From Bombella apis (GTDB taxonomy: Bacteria > Pseudomonadota > Alphaproteobacteria > Acetobacterales > Acetobacteraceae): a stretch of 64,000 nt of DNA. Position 1 is the stretch's first letter. The number at the start of each line of letters is the position of its first letter. This document shows positions 54,481 through 63,631 of the stretch, one piece after another. The stretch is from NCBI RefSeq assembly GCF_018221685.1, contig NZ_JAGJTM010000003.1:1-64000 (forward strand), written 5' to 3'. Below the pieces are notes generated by a model. It saw only the letters and a program-made list of their open reading frames with translations. It was not told the origin of the DNA and searched no databases. The translations under genes were made by a program, and so were the position numbers.

Positions 54481-55425
54481 ATGGGCGAGTTTGACTTCAT
54501 AGCCCGGCATTTCCGTCCACTTGCAGGGCCGGGCGCCATGGAGCTTCGCAATGATGGAGCAACCATGGCTCTCCCAGCAGGGGAAGAACTTGTTCTCTCC
54601 AGCGATACCATGGTTGAGGGGCTTCATTTCCTCCCAGATGATCCGGCAGGGACGATTGCCCGCAAGCTGCTACGCTGCAATCTCTCAGACCTGGCTGCCA
54701 TGGGCAGTCGGCCACGCCATTACATGCTGAATGTCAGTGTTCCGCCAGGACGGCATTATGATGAAGCCTGGTTTACGGAATTTGCTGCCGGGCTGGCAGC
54801 GGATCAGAAACAGTATGACATTTCTCTTCTGGGAGGCGACACAACTGGCAGTCCTTCCCCGCTGATGCTGAATGTCACCATTCTGGGGTCAGTCCGGCGG
54901 GGACAGGTTTTACGCCGTGATGGTGCCAGAGCAGGAGATGGTGTCTGGATTACCGGCAGTCTCGGACGGGCTGCGTTGGGATTGCAGATCCGACTGGGCA
55001 AACTGGCGACAGGGGACGCTTCTCTTGTAGAGGCCTATCGTATACCGACACCTCGTACCGGCCTTTCCCTGTATGGTATCGTCAGTGCCGCCATGGATAT
55101 CTCGGACGGTCTGTTGCAGGATTCTGGCCATATTGCCGAAGAATCTGGTGTGGCCATCACCCTTTTTGAAGAAAAGCTGCCTCTTGTCCCTGAGGTTGCT
55201 GCCCATATGGCGACTCACCGGAAGATAATCCTCCTCGGAGGGGATGATTACGAACTTCTGCTGACCTGCCCCGCCGCCAGCGAGGACGCTTTGCAGGCCC
55301 ATTGCAGACAGCACGGCGTGCCCCTCACCAAAGTGGGCATGGTGACAGAAGGCGAAGGCGTGACCATGCTGGACAGACAGCACGCCCCCATCAATTTCTC
55401 ACGGACCGGCTGGCAGCATTTCTGA
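54481..55425 (+). CDS. thiL: Thiamine-monophosphate kinase
   Basis: 314 residues. ThiL phosphorylates thiamine monophosphate to the diphosphate cofactor. Family marks: GEFDFIARHFRPL, SSDTMVEGLHF near residue 40, NLSDLAAMGSRPRHYML, LLGGDTTGSP, AMDISDGLLQD and GGDDYELLLT. Complete. A 9-bp hairpin follows. Confidence 0.93.
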   Translation: MGEFDFIARHFRPLAGPGAMELRNDGATMALPAGEELVLSSDTMVEGLHFLPDDPAGTIARKLLRCNLSDLAAMGSRPRHYMLNVSVPPGRHYDEAWFTEFAAGLAADQKQYDISLLGGDTTGSPSPLMLNVTILGSVRRGQVLRRDGARAGDGVWITGSLGRAALGLQIRLGKLATGDASLVEAYRIPTPRTGLSLYGIVSAAMDISDGLLQDSGHIAEESGVAITLFEEKLPLVPEVAAHMATHRKIILLGGDDYELLLTCPAASEDALQAHCRQHGVPLTKVGMVTEGEGVTMLDRQHAPINFSRTGWQHF

Positions 55426-55442
55426 TCACTGCCAGACCATGA

Positions 55443-55467
55443 TGGAGGAAGAATGGCACTTCCTCCA
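55443..55467. terminator. Hairpin between thiL and the GNAT-like gene
   Basis: TGGAGGAAG (55443-55451) pairs with CTTCCTCCA (55459-55467). No T-tract; convergent position suggests a weak bidirectional terminator. Confidence 0.45.
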
Positions 55468-55477
55468 CCCAGCCTCA

Positions 55478-56656
55478 TCAGGCAGAAAGATTTTTTTCGT
55501 AAAGACGATGTGTTTTATGTGGATGAGGCACGAGAGATTCCGCCAGATTCCTCATTCCGACATCACTCTCCAGAACCCAGCCAAGTTCAACCCATTTGTA
55601 AGGCAGCGTATGACCACGACGCATCAGTTCCACAATGGCGAGAGAAGGCAGAAGCGACCCAAGCATCGTTCCGCGCATTTTGCTGGAAACACCCAGCAGA
55701 ATCACACGGGCCGACCGAAAACGGTGCGTTGCCAGCCGGTAGCCAAGCCGCATCCACCCAAGAGGTGATGGTGCTCCTCCCAGATCCCCCGCAATGTCGT
55801 AGAGATTGGGAAGAACCATGGCCATGGCAACCGGTTCGCCATTCTGATCAATCTGGACATAATGCTCAGGGCGCAGGAGCGGCTTGATCTGCTCGATCAT
55901 GGCCGTCATTTCGTAATCCTGCATGGGCACAAAATTGTACTTATGTGACCAGGCATCATTATACAGCTTCCGCAGCACCTCTCCCTGGGTAGTGATTTCC
56001 TTCTTGGAAAGATTGCGGGTCGTAATCGTGCTGAGCCGCCCTTCACCGAGTCTCAGATTGCCTGGAACCTTGAAGCGCTCTTCCGTCGTTCCATCCAACT
56101 CCAGCCGGTAGCTCAGCAGGTCCTGCGCCTTCTCATATCCACATTGACGGATGAGGGCATCCAGACCTTTCGGGTGCCAGGGAATGGCAATCATGGGGGC
56201 GGAGCGCTGCCCTTCCACCATGGTCCCGGTCTCCGCATTTCCGCTCAGCGTGACTGGGCCGCGGATCTTGGAAATCTGCCGTTTTTTCAGCCAATCCTCA
56301 ACAGCCTGTAGAAGGGCTGAGACAATCTCCCGTTCAGGAATGGCATCAAGCGCACCAAACTGCCCAATAACTTCCTGCCAGTGATCAATTGCCTTATGAT
56401 CGACAATCGCGGCGATTCGTCCAACGGGGCGACCATCGCACCAAGCCAAGAAATACTGTATCTCCGCATGGCGGAAAACCGGGGATTCCTTGGGGCTGAG
56501 CAGGTGCCTCTGCTCCATGTCCAGCGGGGGGACGAAGCCGTCCATTCCTTTATAGATATGGCGCGGAAGTGTGATAAAACGACGTAAATCTCCCCGTGTG
56601 GTCACGGGACGAACATCGACCTTGGCAGATTGAGAGTTTGGCGCTTCACATTGCAT
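55478..56656 (-). CDS. GNAT-like conserved protein of unknown substrate
   Basis: 392 residues. The N-terminal ~110 residues (RRFITLPRHIYKGMDGFVPP, VGRIAAIVDHKAID) and the middle (EVLRKLYNDAWSHKYNFVPM, then VQIDQNGEPVAMAMVLPNL) look like two N-acyltransferase folds. The C-terminal part has ILLGVSSKMRGTMLGSLL and KWVELGWVLESDVGMRNL. Similar proteins are widespread and often mis-named dATP pyrophosphohydrolase. Predicted cytosolic acyltransferase; donor and acceptor unknown. Divergent from the SDR gene with a 60-base gap to its preferred start. Confidence 0.65.
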   Translation of the reverse strand: MQCEAPNSQSAKVDVRPVTTRGDLRRFITLPRHIYKGMDGFVPPLDMEQRHLLSPKESPVFRHAEIQYFLAWCDGRPVGRIAAIVDHKAIDHWQEVIGQFGALDAIPEREIVSALLQAVEDWLKKRQISKIRGPVTLSGNAETGTMVEGQRSAPMIAIPWHPKGLDALIRQCGYEKAQDLLSYRLELDGTTEERFKVPGNLRLGEGRLSTITTRNLSKKEITTQGEVLRKLYNDAWSHKYNFVPMQDYEMTAMIEQIKPLLRPEHYVQIDQNGEPVAMAMVLPNLYDIAGDLGGAPSPLGWMRLGYRLATHRFRSARVILLGVSSKMRGTMLGSLLPSLAIVELMRRGHTLPYKWVELGWVLESDVGMRNLAESLVPHPHKTHRLYEKNLSA

Positions 56657-56716
56657 AGCAATGGCTATACTCGTACACGAGCCTTCCCGCTAGAGGGCAA
56701 AAATGAAAGGGGCTTC

Positions 56717-57538
56717 ATGTCCAGACCAGAAAAAAACTCAACGATGCCTCGGCATCACATCCTCATAACTGGCGCTTCCAGCGGCATCGGGGCGGCTCTG
56801 GCGGAGTATTATGCCCGTCCCGGCGTACATCTGACACTGTGGGGACGGAGTGAAGAGCGGCTGGGAAAAACGGCGTCCGCAGTGCGTGCAAAAGGTGCCA
56901 GCGTGGACATCTTCAGCATCGACCTGACACAGGCCGATGAGGCCCTGAAAGCCCTTGCCTATACCGATGACCAGCTGCCGATCGACATCCTGATCCTCTC
57001 AGCCGGGATGGCGGACATCCGGCCTCATGGCGCCCTTGCTGAATCAGCAGAGACAGCCCTCAGAATGTCCATGGTCAATTTTGCCACCCCTGTGGCCATG
57101 GCCACCGAAATGGCAAACCGCATGGCAGCCCGTCGTCATGGACGCATCGCCCTGATGGGGTCTGTCGCTTCCTTCCATGATCTGCCGCTGGCCACAGTCT
57201 ATAGTGGCTCCAAAGCAGGGTTGGGACGCTTCAGCACGGCCCTCCAGGCAGCCATGACACCTCATAATGTCCGTGTCTGCCTGATCGCCCCCGGTTTTGT
57301 GGATACCCCCATGAGCCAGCGGCTGGACGGTGAGCAGGCTTTCCTCGTTCCGGTGGAGAAAGCAGCCCGCAAAATTGCCCGCAGCATCAATCAGGGCAGG
57401 GGAGTTCTTGTATTCCCGTGGGTGTTCCAGATGACCCGTCTGCTGGAGATGGTCCTTCCCCGTCCTATCGCCCATCGCATCCTGCGGCGGCTGGATGTCA
57501 TGCAGCATCCTGAACATGAAAAGACTGCCCACCAATAA
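56717..57538 (+). CDS. Short-chain dehydrogenase/reductase
   Basis: About 273 residues from the ATG at 56717, preceded by AAAGGGG; the frame opens at 56630 but that part overlaps the GNAT gene. NAD(P) motif ILITGASSGIGAALAEYY, LILSAGMAD, catalytic Ser in MGSVASFHDLP and the YxxxK as YSGSKAG. The C-terminal tail TRLLEMVLPRPIAHRILRRL resembles membrane-associated SDRs of the DltE/YqjQ sort. Substrate unknown. glk follows on the same strand after ~95 bases. Confidence 0.85.
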   Translation: MSRPEKNSTMPRHHILITGASSGIGAALAEYYARPGVHLTLWGRSEERLGKTASAVRAKGASVDIFSIDLTQADEALKALAYTDDQLPIDILILSAGMADIRPHGALAESAETALRMSMVNFATPVAMATEMANRMAARRHGRIALMGSVASFHDLPLATVYSGSKAGLGRFSTALQAAMTPHNVRVCLIAPGFVDTPMSQRLDGEQAFLVPVEKAARKIARSINQGRGVLVFPWVFQMTRLLEMVLPRPIAHRILRRLDVMQHPEHEKTAHQ

Positions 57539-57633
57539 TTGAAGAAAACCTTACAGGTCAGGTGCTTGCAGACAGGAAGGGGGCATGGGAAAATGGGGCA
57601 GCACATCTCTCTGCGTATTGAAGGGATAAACGT

Positions 57634-58623
57634 ATGAAAGAAATTGTTGCCGTTGATATCGGCGGAACCCATGCCCGCTTTGCCATCGCTGAAATCAAGG
57701 ATGGTCGGGTGGTGTCTCTCGGGGAAGCAACGACACTCAAATGTGCCGAGCACGCTTCCCTGGCGCTGGCATGGGAGGCTTTTGGCCGGTCACTGGGGCG
57801 CCCCATTCCCCGGGAAGCGGGCATTGCCGTGGCCTGTCCGATCAATGGCGAAGTCCTCAAGATGACCAACAATCCGTGGATCATCCAGCCGGCCCAGCTT
57901 GGCAGCCGCCTGAAGCTGGATGATTTCGTTCTGGTGAACGACTTCGGAGCGATCGGTCATGCTGTGGCCCAGGTTGGCCCGGAATACATGAACCACCTGT
58001 GTGGTCCAGATGTTGATCTTCCCTCCGAGGGGACCATCACCATTCTTGGTCCGGGTACGGGGCTGGGGGTTGCAAGCCTTCTGCGTGGCGAAGATGGATA
58101 TCATGTGATCGCAACGGAAGGTGGGCACATGGACTTCTCGCCGCTGGATGCGGTGGAAGATCATATCCTTCAGGCGCTTCGTGAACGTTTCCGTCGTGTT
58201 TCTGTTGAGAGAATCGTCTCAGGGCCGGGCCTGACCAACCTGTATGAAGTCATTGCAGAACTTCAGGATCGTCCCATCACCATCAAGGACAACCGCACCC
58301 TGTGGACCACAGCGATGGAAGGAACGGACAATCTGGCCGCCGCAGCACTGGAGCGCTTCTTCCTGAGTCTCGGAGCTGTTGCCGGGGACCTGGCTCTTGC
58401 CCATGGGGCTCATGGTGTTGTTGTGGCCGGTGGGCTGGGCCAGCGCCTGGCAAATATTCTACCGCATTCCGGCTTTGCTGAGCGGTTCATCGCCAAGGGG
58501 CGTTTCGAAACCATGATGAGCGAAATGCCGGTGAAAATCATCACACATCCGCAGCCTGGCCTGTACGGTGCTGCCGCTGCTTATGCCAGCCAAACAGCCA
58601 GCAAACAGGCAGAAACTACTTGA
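57634..58623 (+). CDS. glk: Glucokinase
   Basis: 329 residues of the bacterial Glk (ROK-independent) family. VDIGGTHARFAIAE is the phosphate-1 loop, VNDFGAIGHA holds the catalytic Asp, LGPGTGLGVASLL and TEGGHMDFSP bind substrate, and GVVVAGGLGQRL lies near the end. It makes glucose 6-phosphate for the pentose phosphate route, the main sugar pathway in acetic acid bacteria. Complete; an imperfect hairpin follows at 58638-58666. Confidence 0.93.
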   Translation: MKEIVAVDIGGTHARFAIAEIKDGRVVSLGEATTLKCAEHASLALAWEAFGRSLGRPIPREAGIAVACPINGEVLKMTNNPWIIQPAQLGSRLKLDDFVLVNDFGAIGHAVAQVGPEYMNHLCGPDVDLPSEGTITILGPGTGLGVASLLRGEDGYHVIATEGGHMDFSPLDAVEDHILQALRERFRRVSVERIVSGPGLTNLYEVIAELQDRPITIKDNRTLWTTAMEGTDNLAAAALERFFLSLGAVAGDLALAHGAHGVVVAGGLGQRLANILPHSGFAERFIAKGRFETMMSEMPVKIITHPQPGLYGAAAAYASQTASKQAETT

Positions 58624-58637
58624 TCTGAATGAGGGGA

Positions 58638-58666
58638 GGGGAGTCATCCAGAAAGAGGATGCTCCC
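58638..58666 (+). terminator. Imperfect hairpin after glk
   Basis: GGGAGTCATCC (58639-58649) pairs with GGATGCTCCC (58657-58666) with one bulged base, followed by TTCCTTC. The 330 bases from here to the tRNA hold no credible gene. Confidence 0.5.
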
Positions 58667-58849
58667 TTCCTTCATCATGATATGATTTTCTGAAAAAATG
58701 CAGGTCTGATCGAGGGCCCTGTTCCATTCGCTCCATGTTTTGCCAAGCCGCACCCTTTTTCGTCATGTTTCGGGAGAAACAGCTTGGACGAAGTAGAATC
58801 TGAAATTCCATGAAGCGCCTGTGTGGCCTGCGACCACACAAAAAACCGT

Positions 58850-58935
58850 CATCAAAAAGGGAAATTCCCCAGAAATATTACCCCCTGATATACCCCCAAA
58901 ATTGTGGGATACACCGGGACTAATCGGAATAGTCG
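58850..58935. other. GGGGGTAT-type motifs in the 3' flank of tRNA-Cys (possible old integration site)
   Basis: On the minus strand, about 90-140 bases past the 3' end of tRNA-Cys, the sequence carries TTTTGGGGGTATATCAGGGGGTAATAT. From memory, such motifs are common just before P4-type integrase genes inserted at tRNA ends. No integrase is present here and no repeated tRNA end was found. Low-confidence reading. Confidence 0.25.
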
Positions 58936-59000
58936 CTACCCCGAGAATGGCTGTTTCTCAAGGTGTCTGGGACGTATCGGGAGGAATCGGGATAACACCA

Positions 59001-59074
59001 TGGAGGTCTGGGCGGGAATCGAACCCACATACGCGGATTTGCAGTCCGATGCATAGCCATTCTGCCACCAGACC
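59001..59074 (-). tRNA. tRNA-Cys (anticodon GCA)
   Basis: Read leftward: GGTCTGGTGGCAGAATGG at the 5' end, anticodon loop ACTGCAAAT with GCA, T arm GTGGGTTCGATTCCCGC, acceptor 3' strand CCAGACC, discriminator T and encoded CCA. 74 bases. The discriminator U73 and GCA anticodon are cysteine identity elements. Confidence 0.95.
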
Positions 59075-59229
59075 TCAGGTGTGTGTCCTTAATAAGGATT
59101 ATTACTCACAGGTCAATAGGGAGAAAACGATACAGGGCATTTTTCGCTTATTTTCAGTGAGATTCTCCCTTATAGTCCCTCTTGCACATCTTTTCCGAAA
59201 CAGACGACCAAACCGGCAGATTAACGAGC

Positions 59230-60723
59230 ATGAAACTCCCGCCCCATTTTTTTTCAAAAATTAGAAAATCGATGAAGATGGGGCTGGGCCTATGTGTTGG
59301 AGCCGGGCTCCTGTGCCAGCATGGCCATGCCCAGACAGCGGTTACAAATCCCAATGGCAACCCGGAGTTCGTCCCTCATACCCTGAAAGATGCCTTGGCT
59401 CTGACCTATCTGACGAACCCCCAGCTTCGGGAAGCCCGGGCGCAGCTCCGCTCTGTTGATGAGCAGATGTCCGCAGCAGAGGCGGGGTGGCGACCAACCA
59501 TTACGGCCAATGGGTCACTGACCTACTACAAGGGCAGCAGCCGCTACACACAGCAGACCGAGATCAATGGCCAGACTGTCAGGCTGCCCAACATCCAGCA
59601 TTATAACAGTGGCGGTTACAACACGACCGTATCGCTGACCCAGCCCATCTATCAGGGCGGAAAAACGGTTGCGAGCATCCATATGGCCCGCAACCAGATT
59701 TTTGCCCAGAGAGCTCGGCTGATAGAAACGGAGCAGGAGGTCCTTTACGGGGCCATGAATGCCTATGTCCGTCTGGTCGCCAATCTTCAGCTCCTCCAGG
59801 TCAGCATCAATAATGAGAGGGCTCTGCGGGCCCAGCTGGATGCAGCGAACAGGCGCTTCCGCCTCGGGGAACTGAGCCGGACAGACGTGGCGCAGGCGCA
59901 GGGTGCCCTTGCAACAGCCACGGCCGAACGTCATCAGACAGAAGGTGCCGTGCAGGCAGCCCAGGCCAGCTATCTCCAGGTCGTTGGTGTGCCGGCCCCA
60001 CCAGACCTCGTTCCACCACAGCCTCTGGCCCTGCCTGTCCGTACGGAACAGGAAGCCGTAGCAGAGGCCGTGCGGAACAATCCGAACGTGATCGCCGCAC
60101 TCTTCAATGAAGCACAGCAGAAAGACAACATCTCCCTCCAGATGTCGGCCATCATGCCCAAACTTTCTGCCGGAGTGGCTTATCAGCGTTCAAAAGATCA
60201 GGGGCAGGACCAGTCCCTGCAGGACAACAAATACGCCACGCTCAACCTCCAGATTCCCCTCTATCAGGGAGGGAGTGAATATGCAGCCGTCCGGCAGGCC
60301 CGCCAGACGGCCATCGCAGCCCGCAATGAGGTGGATGTCCAGCGCAGGTCTGCCCTGGAGCAGACATCAGAAAGCTGGCAGACCTACATGTCCATCAAGG
60401 ACACGCTCCGCAGCCACCAGATTGCCGTTTCCTCCAATATGGCGGCCCTTGCCGGTGTCGAAAGGCAGGCTCTTGTCGGTACGGCAACAACCCTGTCCGT
60501 CCTCCAGCAGCAGGCGACATTGTTGCAGTCACAGCGTGCACTCATCCAGAGCGTGACATCCCTGGTCACCTCCTCCTACGACATTGCCCGTGCCATGGGC
60601 CATCTCACCGCTGTGGACCTGAAACTGAATGTCCCCCTGTATGATGAAAAAGCCTATTATCATGCCGTTAAAAACCGCCTCTGGGGCGTTGGGGATTATC
60701 AGGTGAACCAGCCAGGCCGATAA
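59230..60723 (+). CDS. TolC-family outer-membrane efflux/secretion channel
   Basis: About 497 residues from the ATG at 59230 (MKLPPHFFSKIRK); the frame opens at 59182. A signal peptide ends near QHGHA-QT. Two repeats of the TolC fold follow: TLKDALALTYLTNPQLREAR ... TVSLTQPIYQGGKTVAS and AVAEAVRNNPNVIAALFNEA ... NLQIPLYQGGSEYAAV. The family forms trimeric channels for type I secretion or RND/MFS efflux. No inner-membrane partner is adjacent, so it may serve several systems. valS follows on the same strand. Confidence 0.9.
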   Translation: MKLPPHFFSKIRKSMKMGLGLCVGAGLLCQHGHAQTAVTNPNGNPEFVPHTLKDALALTYLTNPQLREARAQLRSVDEQMSAAEAGWRPTITANGSLTYYKGSSRYTQQTEINGQTVRLPNIQHYNSGGYNTTVSLTQPIYQGGKTVASIHMARNQIFAQRARLIETEQEVLYGAMNAYVRLVANLQLLQVSINNERALRAQLDAANRRFRLGELSRTDVAQAQGALATATAERHQTEGAVQAAQASYLQVVGVPAPPDLVPPQPLALPVRTEQEAVAEAVRNNPNVIAALFNEAQQKDNISLQMSAIMPKLSAGVAYQRSKDQGQDQSLQDNKYATLNLQIPLYQGGSEYAAVRQARQTAIAARNEVDVQRRSALEQTSESWQTYMSIKDTLRSHQIAVSSNMAALAGVERQALVGTATTLSVLQQQATLLQSQRALIQSVTSLVTSSYDIARAMGHLTAVDLKLNVPLYDEKAYYHAVKNRLWGVGDYQVNQPGR

Positions 60724-60805
60724 ATGGGGGAGGGGTTTTTCGCCTCTGCCTATCGGCAAGTTTTCATGCCGGTGATATGAACATCACCCTCTGACACGCT
60801 ACATC

Positions 60806-63526
60806 ATGACCCGGGAAACCATGTCCGAACAGAATGCACACTCTTCTCTGATTCCTTCCGATCTGGAAAAGGCCTTCATCCCCGCCGATTACGAAACCAC
60901 GCTTTACAGATTGTGGGAAAATGCCGGGACGTTCAGGGCGGACCCCGGGAAAGGTGGCTCACCTTATTCCATCATGTTTCCGCCCCCCAACGTCACGGGG
61001 ACACTGCATCTCGGGCACGCCCTGACCTTCACTCTCCAGGATATTCTTATCCGCTGGCAAAGGGAGAAAGGGGCCAATGTTCTCTGGCAGCCCGGTACAG
61101 ATCATGCCGGTATCGCCACGCAAATGGTTGTCGAACGGGCTCTGGACAAGGAAGGCATCAACAGGAAAGAGCTTGGTCGGCCCCGCTTCATTGAGCGTGT
61201 CTGGGACTGGAAGAATGAATATGGCGGGACCATCATCCAGCAGCTTCGCCGCCTTGGTGCCTCGGCAGACTGGACCCGTGAACGGTTCACCATGGATGAA
61301 GGTCTGTCACGCGCCGTTCGCAAGGTATTCGTCCAGCTGCATGAAGAAGGGCTGATCTATCGGGACCGTCGTCTTGTCAACTGGGACCCTGTTTTCCGCT
61401 CGGCCATTTCTGATCTGGAGGTGGAGAACAGGGAAACAAAAGGCTCCATGTGGCATATCCGTTATCCTCTGGAAAACGGTGGAACCATCACGATTGCCAC
61501 AACCCGACCGGAAACCATGCTGGGCGACGTGGCTGTGGCCGTCAATCCGGAAGATGACCGCTATACCAGCATGGTTGGCCAGACCATCATCCTTCCCCTG
61601 ACGGGGCGGCGCATCCCTGTCGTGGCAGATGGACATTCAGACCCGGAAAAGGGAACAGGGGCTGTTAAAATCACACCAGCTCATGATTTCAATGACTTCG
61701 AAGTCGGAAAGCGTCATGACCTGCCAGCACCGACCATTCTGGATGAAAGCGCCTGCATCTGGCTGGATGAGATCCGTGCCGAACTGGCTGACCACGCTGG
61801 CATAAGCGACATCGAGTTCGTCCAGGCTCTGGAAGGTCTCCACCGTGATGAGGCCCGTAAGAAGATCGTTGAAAAGCTGGAAGAGATGGGCTGGCTGGAA
61901 AAAATCGAGCCCCATGTGCTTCAGGTACCCACAGCCGAACGTGGCGGTGCCATTGTGGAGCCGAGACTGACGCTGCAATGGTACTGCGATGCGCCCAGAC
62001 TGGCACAGCCCGCCGTCGAGGCTGTCCAGTCCGGTGAAATGGTCTTTGAACCCCAACAATGGGAGAATACCTTCTTCGCCTGGATGAGGGACCTTCAGCC
62101 GTGGTGCATCAGCCGTCAGCTCTGGTGGGGTCACCAGATACCGGCCTGGTATGGGTCTGATGGAAAAACCTACGTTGCAGAGACGGAAGAAGAAGCCCAG
62201 AAGAAGGCTGGCCCTTCCATCACCCTGACGCAGGATGAAGACGTGCTGGACACATGGTTCAGCTCGGCTCTCTGGCCGTTCACGACACTGGGCTGGCCGG
62301 ACAGGACGGAAGAGCTGGAGTTCTATTATCCAACCAGCACCCTGGTCACCGGCTTTGACATCATCTTTTTCTGGGTATCCCGGATGATGATGATGGGGCT
62401 TCACTTCATGGGGAAGGTTCCTTTCCGCAAAATACTGATCCATGGCCTTGTTCGGGATGAGAAGGGACAGAAAATGTCCAAGTCCCGAGGCAATGGTATT
62501 GATCCTCTGGATCTGATTGCCGATTACGGAGCGGACGCTACCCGCCTTGCCATTGCTGCGGGTGCTGGGCTGGGACGGGACATCAAGCTGGGCCGTACCC
62601 GTGTTGAAGAACATAGAGCCTTCATCACGAAGCTCTGGAACGCCTCCCGGTTCCTCCAGATGAATGGAGTGAAACCGAATCCCGGTTTCAATCCATCTGC
62701 TGTCCAGTCCACCATGGCCCGCTGGATTCTGGAGGAAGCCCGCAAGGCCGTGACACAAGCCGATGCGGCACTGGAAGCCTCCCGTTTTGATGAGTACACA
62801 CGCTGCTGTTACAATTTTGTCTGGAATATTTTCTGTGACTGGTTCGTGGAATTCTCCAAACCGACCTTCCGGGCCGGTGGTGTGGAGGCAGAAGAGCTGA
62901 AGGCAGCTGGTGCGTATGTACTGGGTATTATTCTGCGCATGATGCACCCCGTCATTCCATTCGTGACCAGCACGCTCTGGGAGAAGCTGGGTTATTCTGG
63001 ACCGTTTGGGACCGACAGCTGGCCTGAGATTCCCCAGATTGCCGGTGCTGAAGACGCTGCGGATGAAGTCAACTGGGTCATCCGGTTGATCAGTGACGTG
63101 CGGACTGTTCGGGCAGAAATGAATGTTCCGCCATCCCAGAAAGCCCCGCTGCTGCTGCGTGATGCTTCGGAAAAAACGCTCGAACGGGCCCGTAAATGGC
63201 AGGCTGCCATCGACCAGATGGCTCGTGCCTCCGAAGTTTCACCACTGGCAGGGGAGCCGCCGAAAATGGCTGCCCAGCTCATTCTGGATGAAGCAACCAT
63301 CTTCCTGCCGCTGGAGGGCGTGATCGACCTTGAGGCGGAAAAAGCCCGTCTCCAGAAGGAAATCACACGGCTTGAGGGGGAAATCGGCAAGGTCGAAAAG
63401 AAGCTCGGCAATGAGAACTTTGTTGCCCGTGCCAAGCCTGAGGTTGTTCAGGAAAATCGTGACCGGCTGGAGACGTTCCAGCAGGAGCTTGCCAAGCAGA
63501 AAACAGCTCTGGGGCGTATAAGCTGA
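60806..63526 (+). CDS. valS: Valyl-tRNA synthetase
   Basis: 906 residues. Class I synthetase with PPPNVTGTLHLGHA (HIGH region) near residue 58, the editing domain (TTRPETMLGDVAVAV) near 235, KMSKSRGNGIDPLDLI near 556 and the C-terminal coiled coil from LEGVIDLEAEKARLQKEI on. It charges tRNA-Val. Two possible starts, ATG 60806 and ATG 60821 (MSEQNAHSS). Complete, with a bidirectional terminator behind. Confidence 0.96.
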   Translation: MTRETMSEQNAHSSLIPSDLEKAFIPADYETTLYRLWENAGTFRADPGKGGSPYSIMFPPPNVTGTLHLGHALTFTLQDILIRWQREKGANVLWQPGTDHAGIATQMVVERALDKEGINRKELGRPRFIERVWDWKNEYGGTIIQQLRRLGASADWTRERFTMDEGLSRAVRKVFVQLHEEGLIYRDRRLVNWDPVFRSAISDLEVENRETKGSMWHIRYPLENGGTITIATTRPETMLGDVAVAVNPEDDRYTSMVGQTIILPLTGRRIPVVADGHSDPEKGTGAVKITPAHDFNDFEVGKRHDLPAPTILDESACIWLDEIRAELADHAGISDIEFVQALEGLHRDEARKKIVEKLEEMGWLEKIEPHVLQVPTAERGGAIVEPRLTLQWYCDAPRLAQPAVEAVQSGEMVFEPQQWENTFFAWMRDLQPWCISRQLWWGHQIPAWYGSDGKTYVAETEEEAQKKAGPSITLTQDEDVLDTWFSSALWPFTTLGWPDRTEELEFYYPTSTLVTGFDIIFFWVSRMMMMGLHFMGKVPFRKILIHGLVRDEKGQKMSKSRGNGIDPLDLIADYGADATRLAIAAGAGLGRDIKLGRTRVEEHRAFITKLWNASRFLQMNGVKPNPGFNPSAVQSTMARWILEEARKAVTQADAALEASRFDEYTRCCYNFVWNIFCDWFVEFSKPTFRAGGVEAEELKAAGAYVLGIILRMMHPVIPFVTSTLWEKLGYSGPFGTDSWPEIPQIAGAEDAADEVNWVIRLISDVRTVRAEMNVPPSQKAPLLLRDASEKTLERARKWQAAIDQMARASEVSPLAGEPPKMAAQLILDEATIFLPLEGVIDLEAEKARLQKEITRLEGEIGKVEKKLGNENFVARAKPEVVQENRDRLETFQQELAKQKTALGRIS

Positions 63527-63546
63527 TTTCCCGTTGCCATCAGAGT

Positions 63547-63582
63547 AAAAAAAAGCCTGCCCTGAAACGGCAGGCTTTTTTT
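63547..63582. terminator. Bidirectional terminator between valS and ilvD
   Basis: GCCTGCC (63555-63561) pairs with GGCAGGC (63569-63575), with eight A before and seven T after, a textbook two-way terminator. Confidence 0.92.
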
Positions 63583-63631
63583 ATTGCAAGGGATTTATCG
63601 AGAGGGACGGTACTGACAACCGTCCCTGATA

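Noticed and set aside
58644..58841. Leftward 65-codon frame between glk and tRNA-Cys as an integrase fragment
   Set aside because: The peptide shows none of the integrase N-terminal motifs; nothing supports it being coding.
61637..62947. Leftward open frame of 436 codons
   Set aside because: Antisense to valS, which has complete synthetase motifs; long only because valS codon use avoids stops on the opposite strand.
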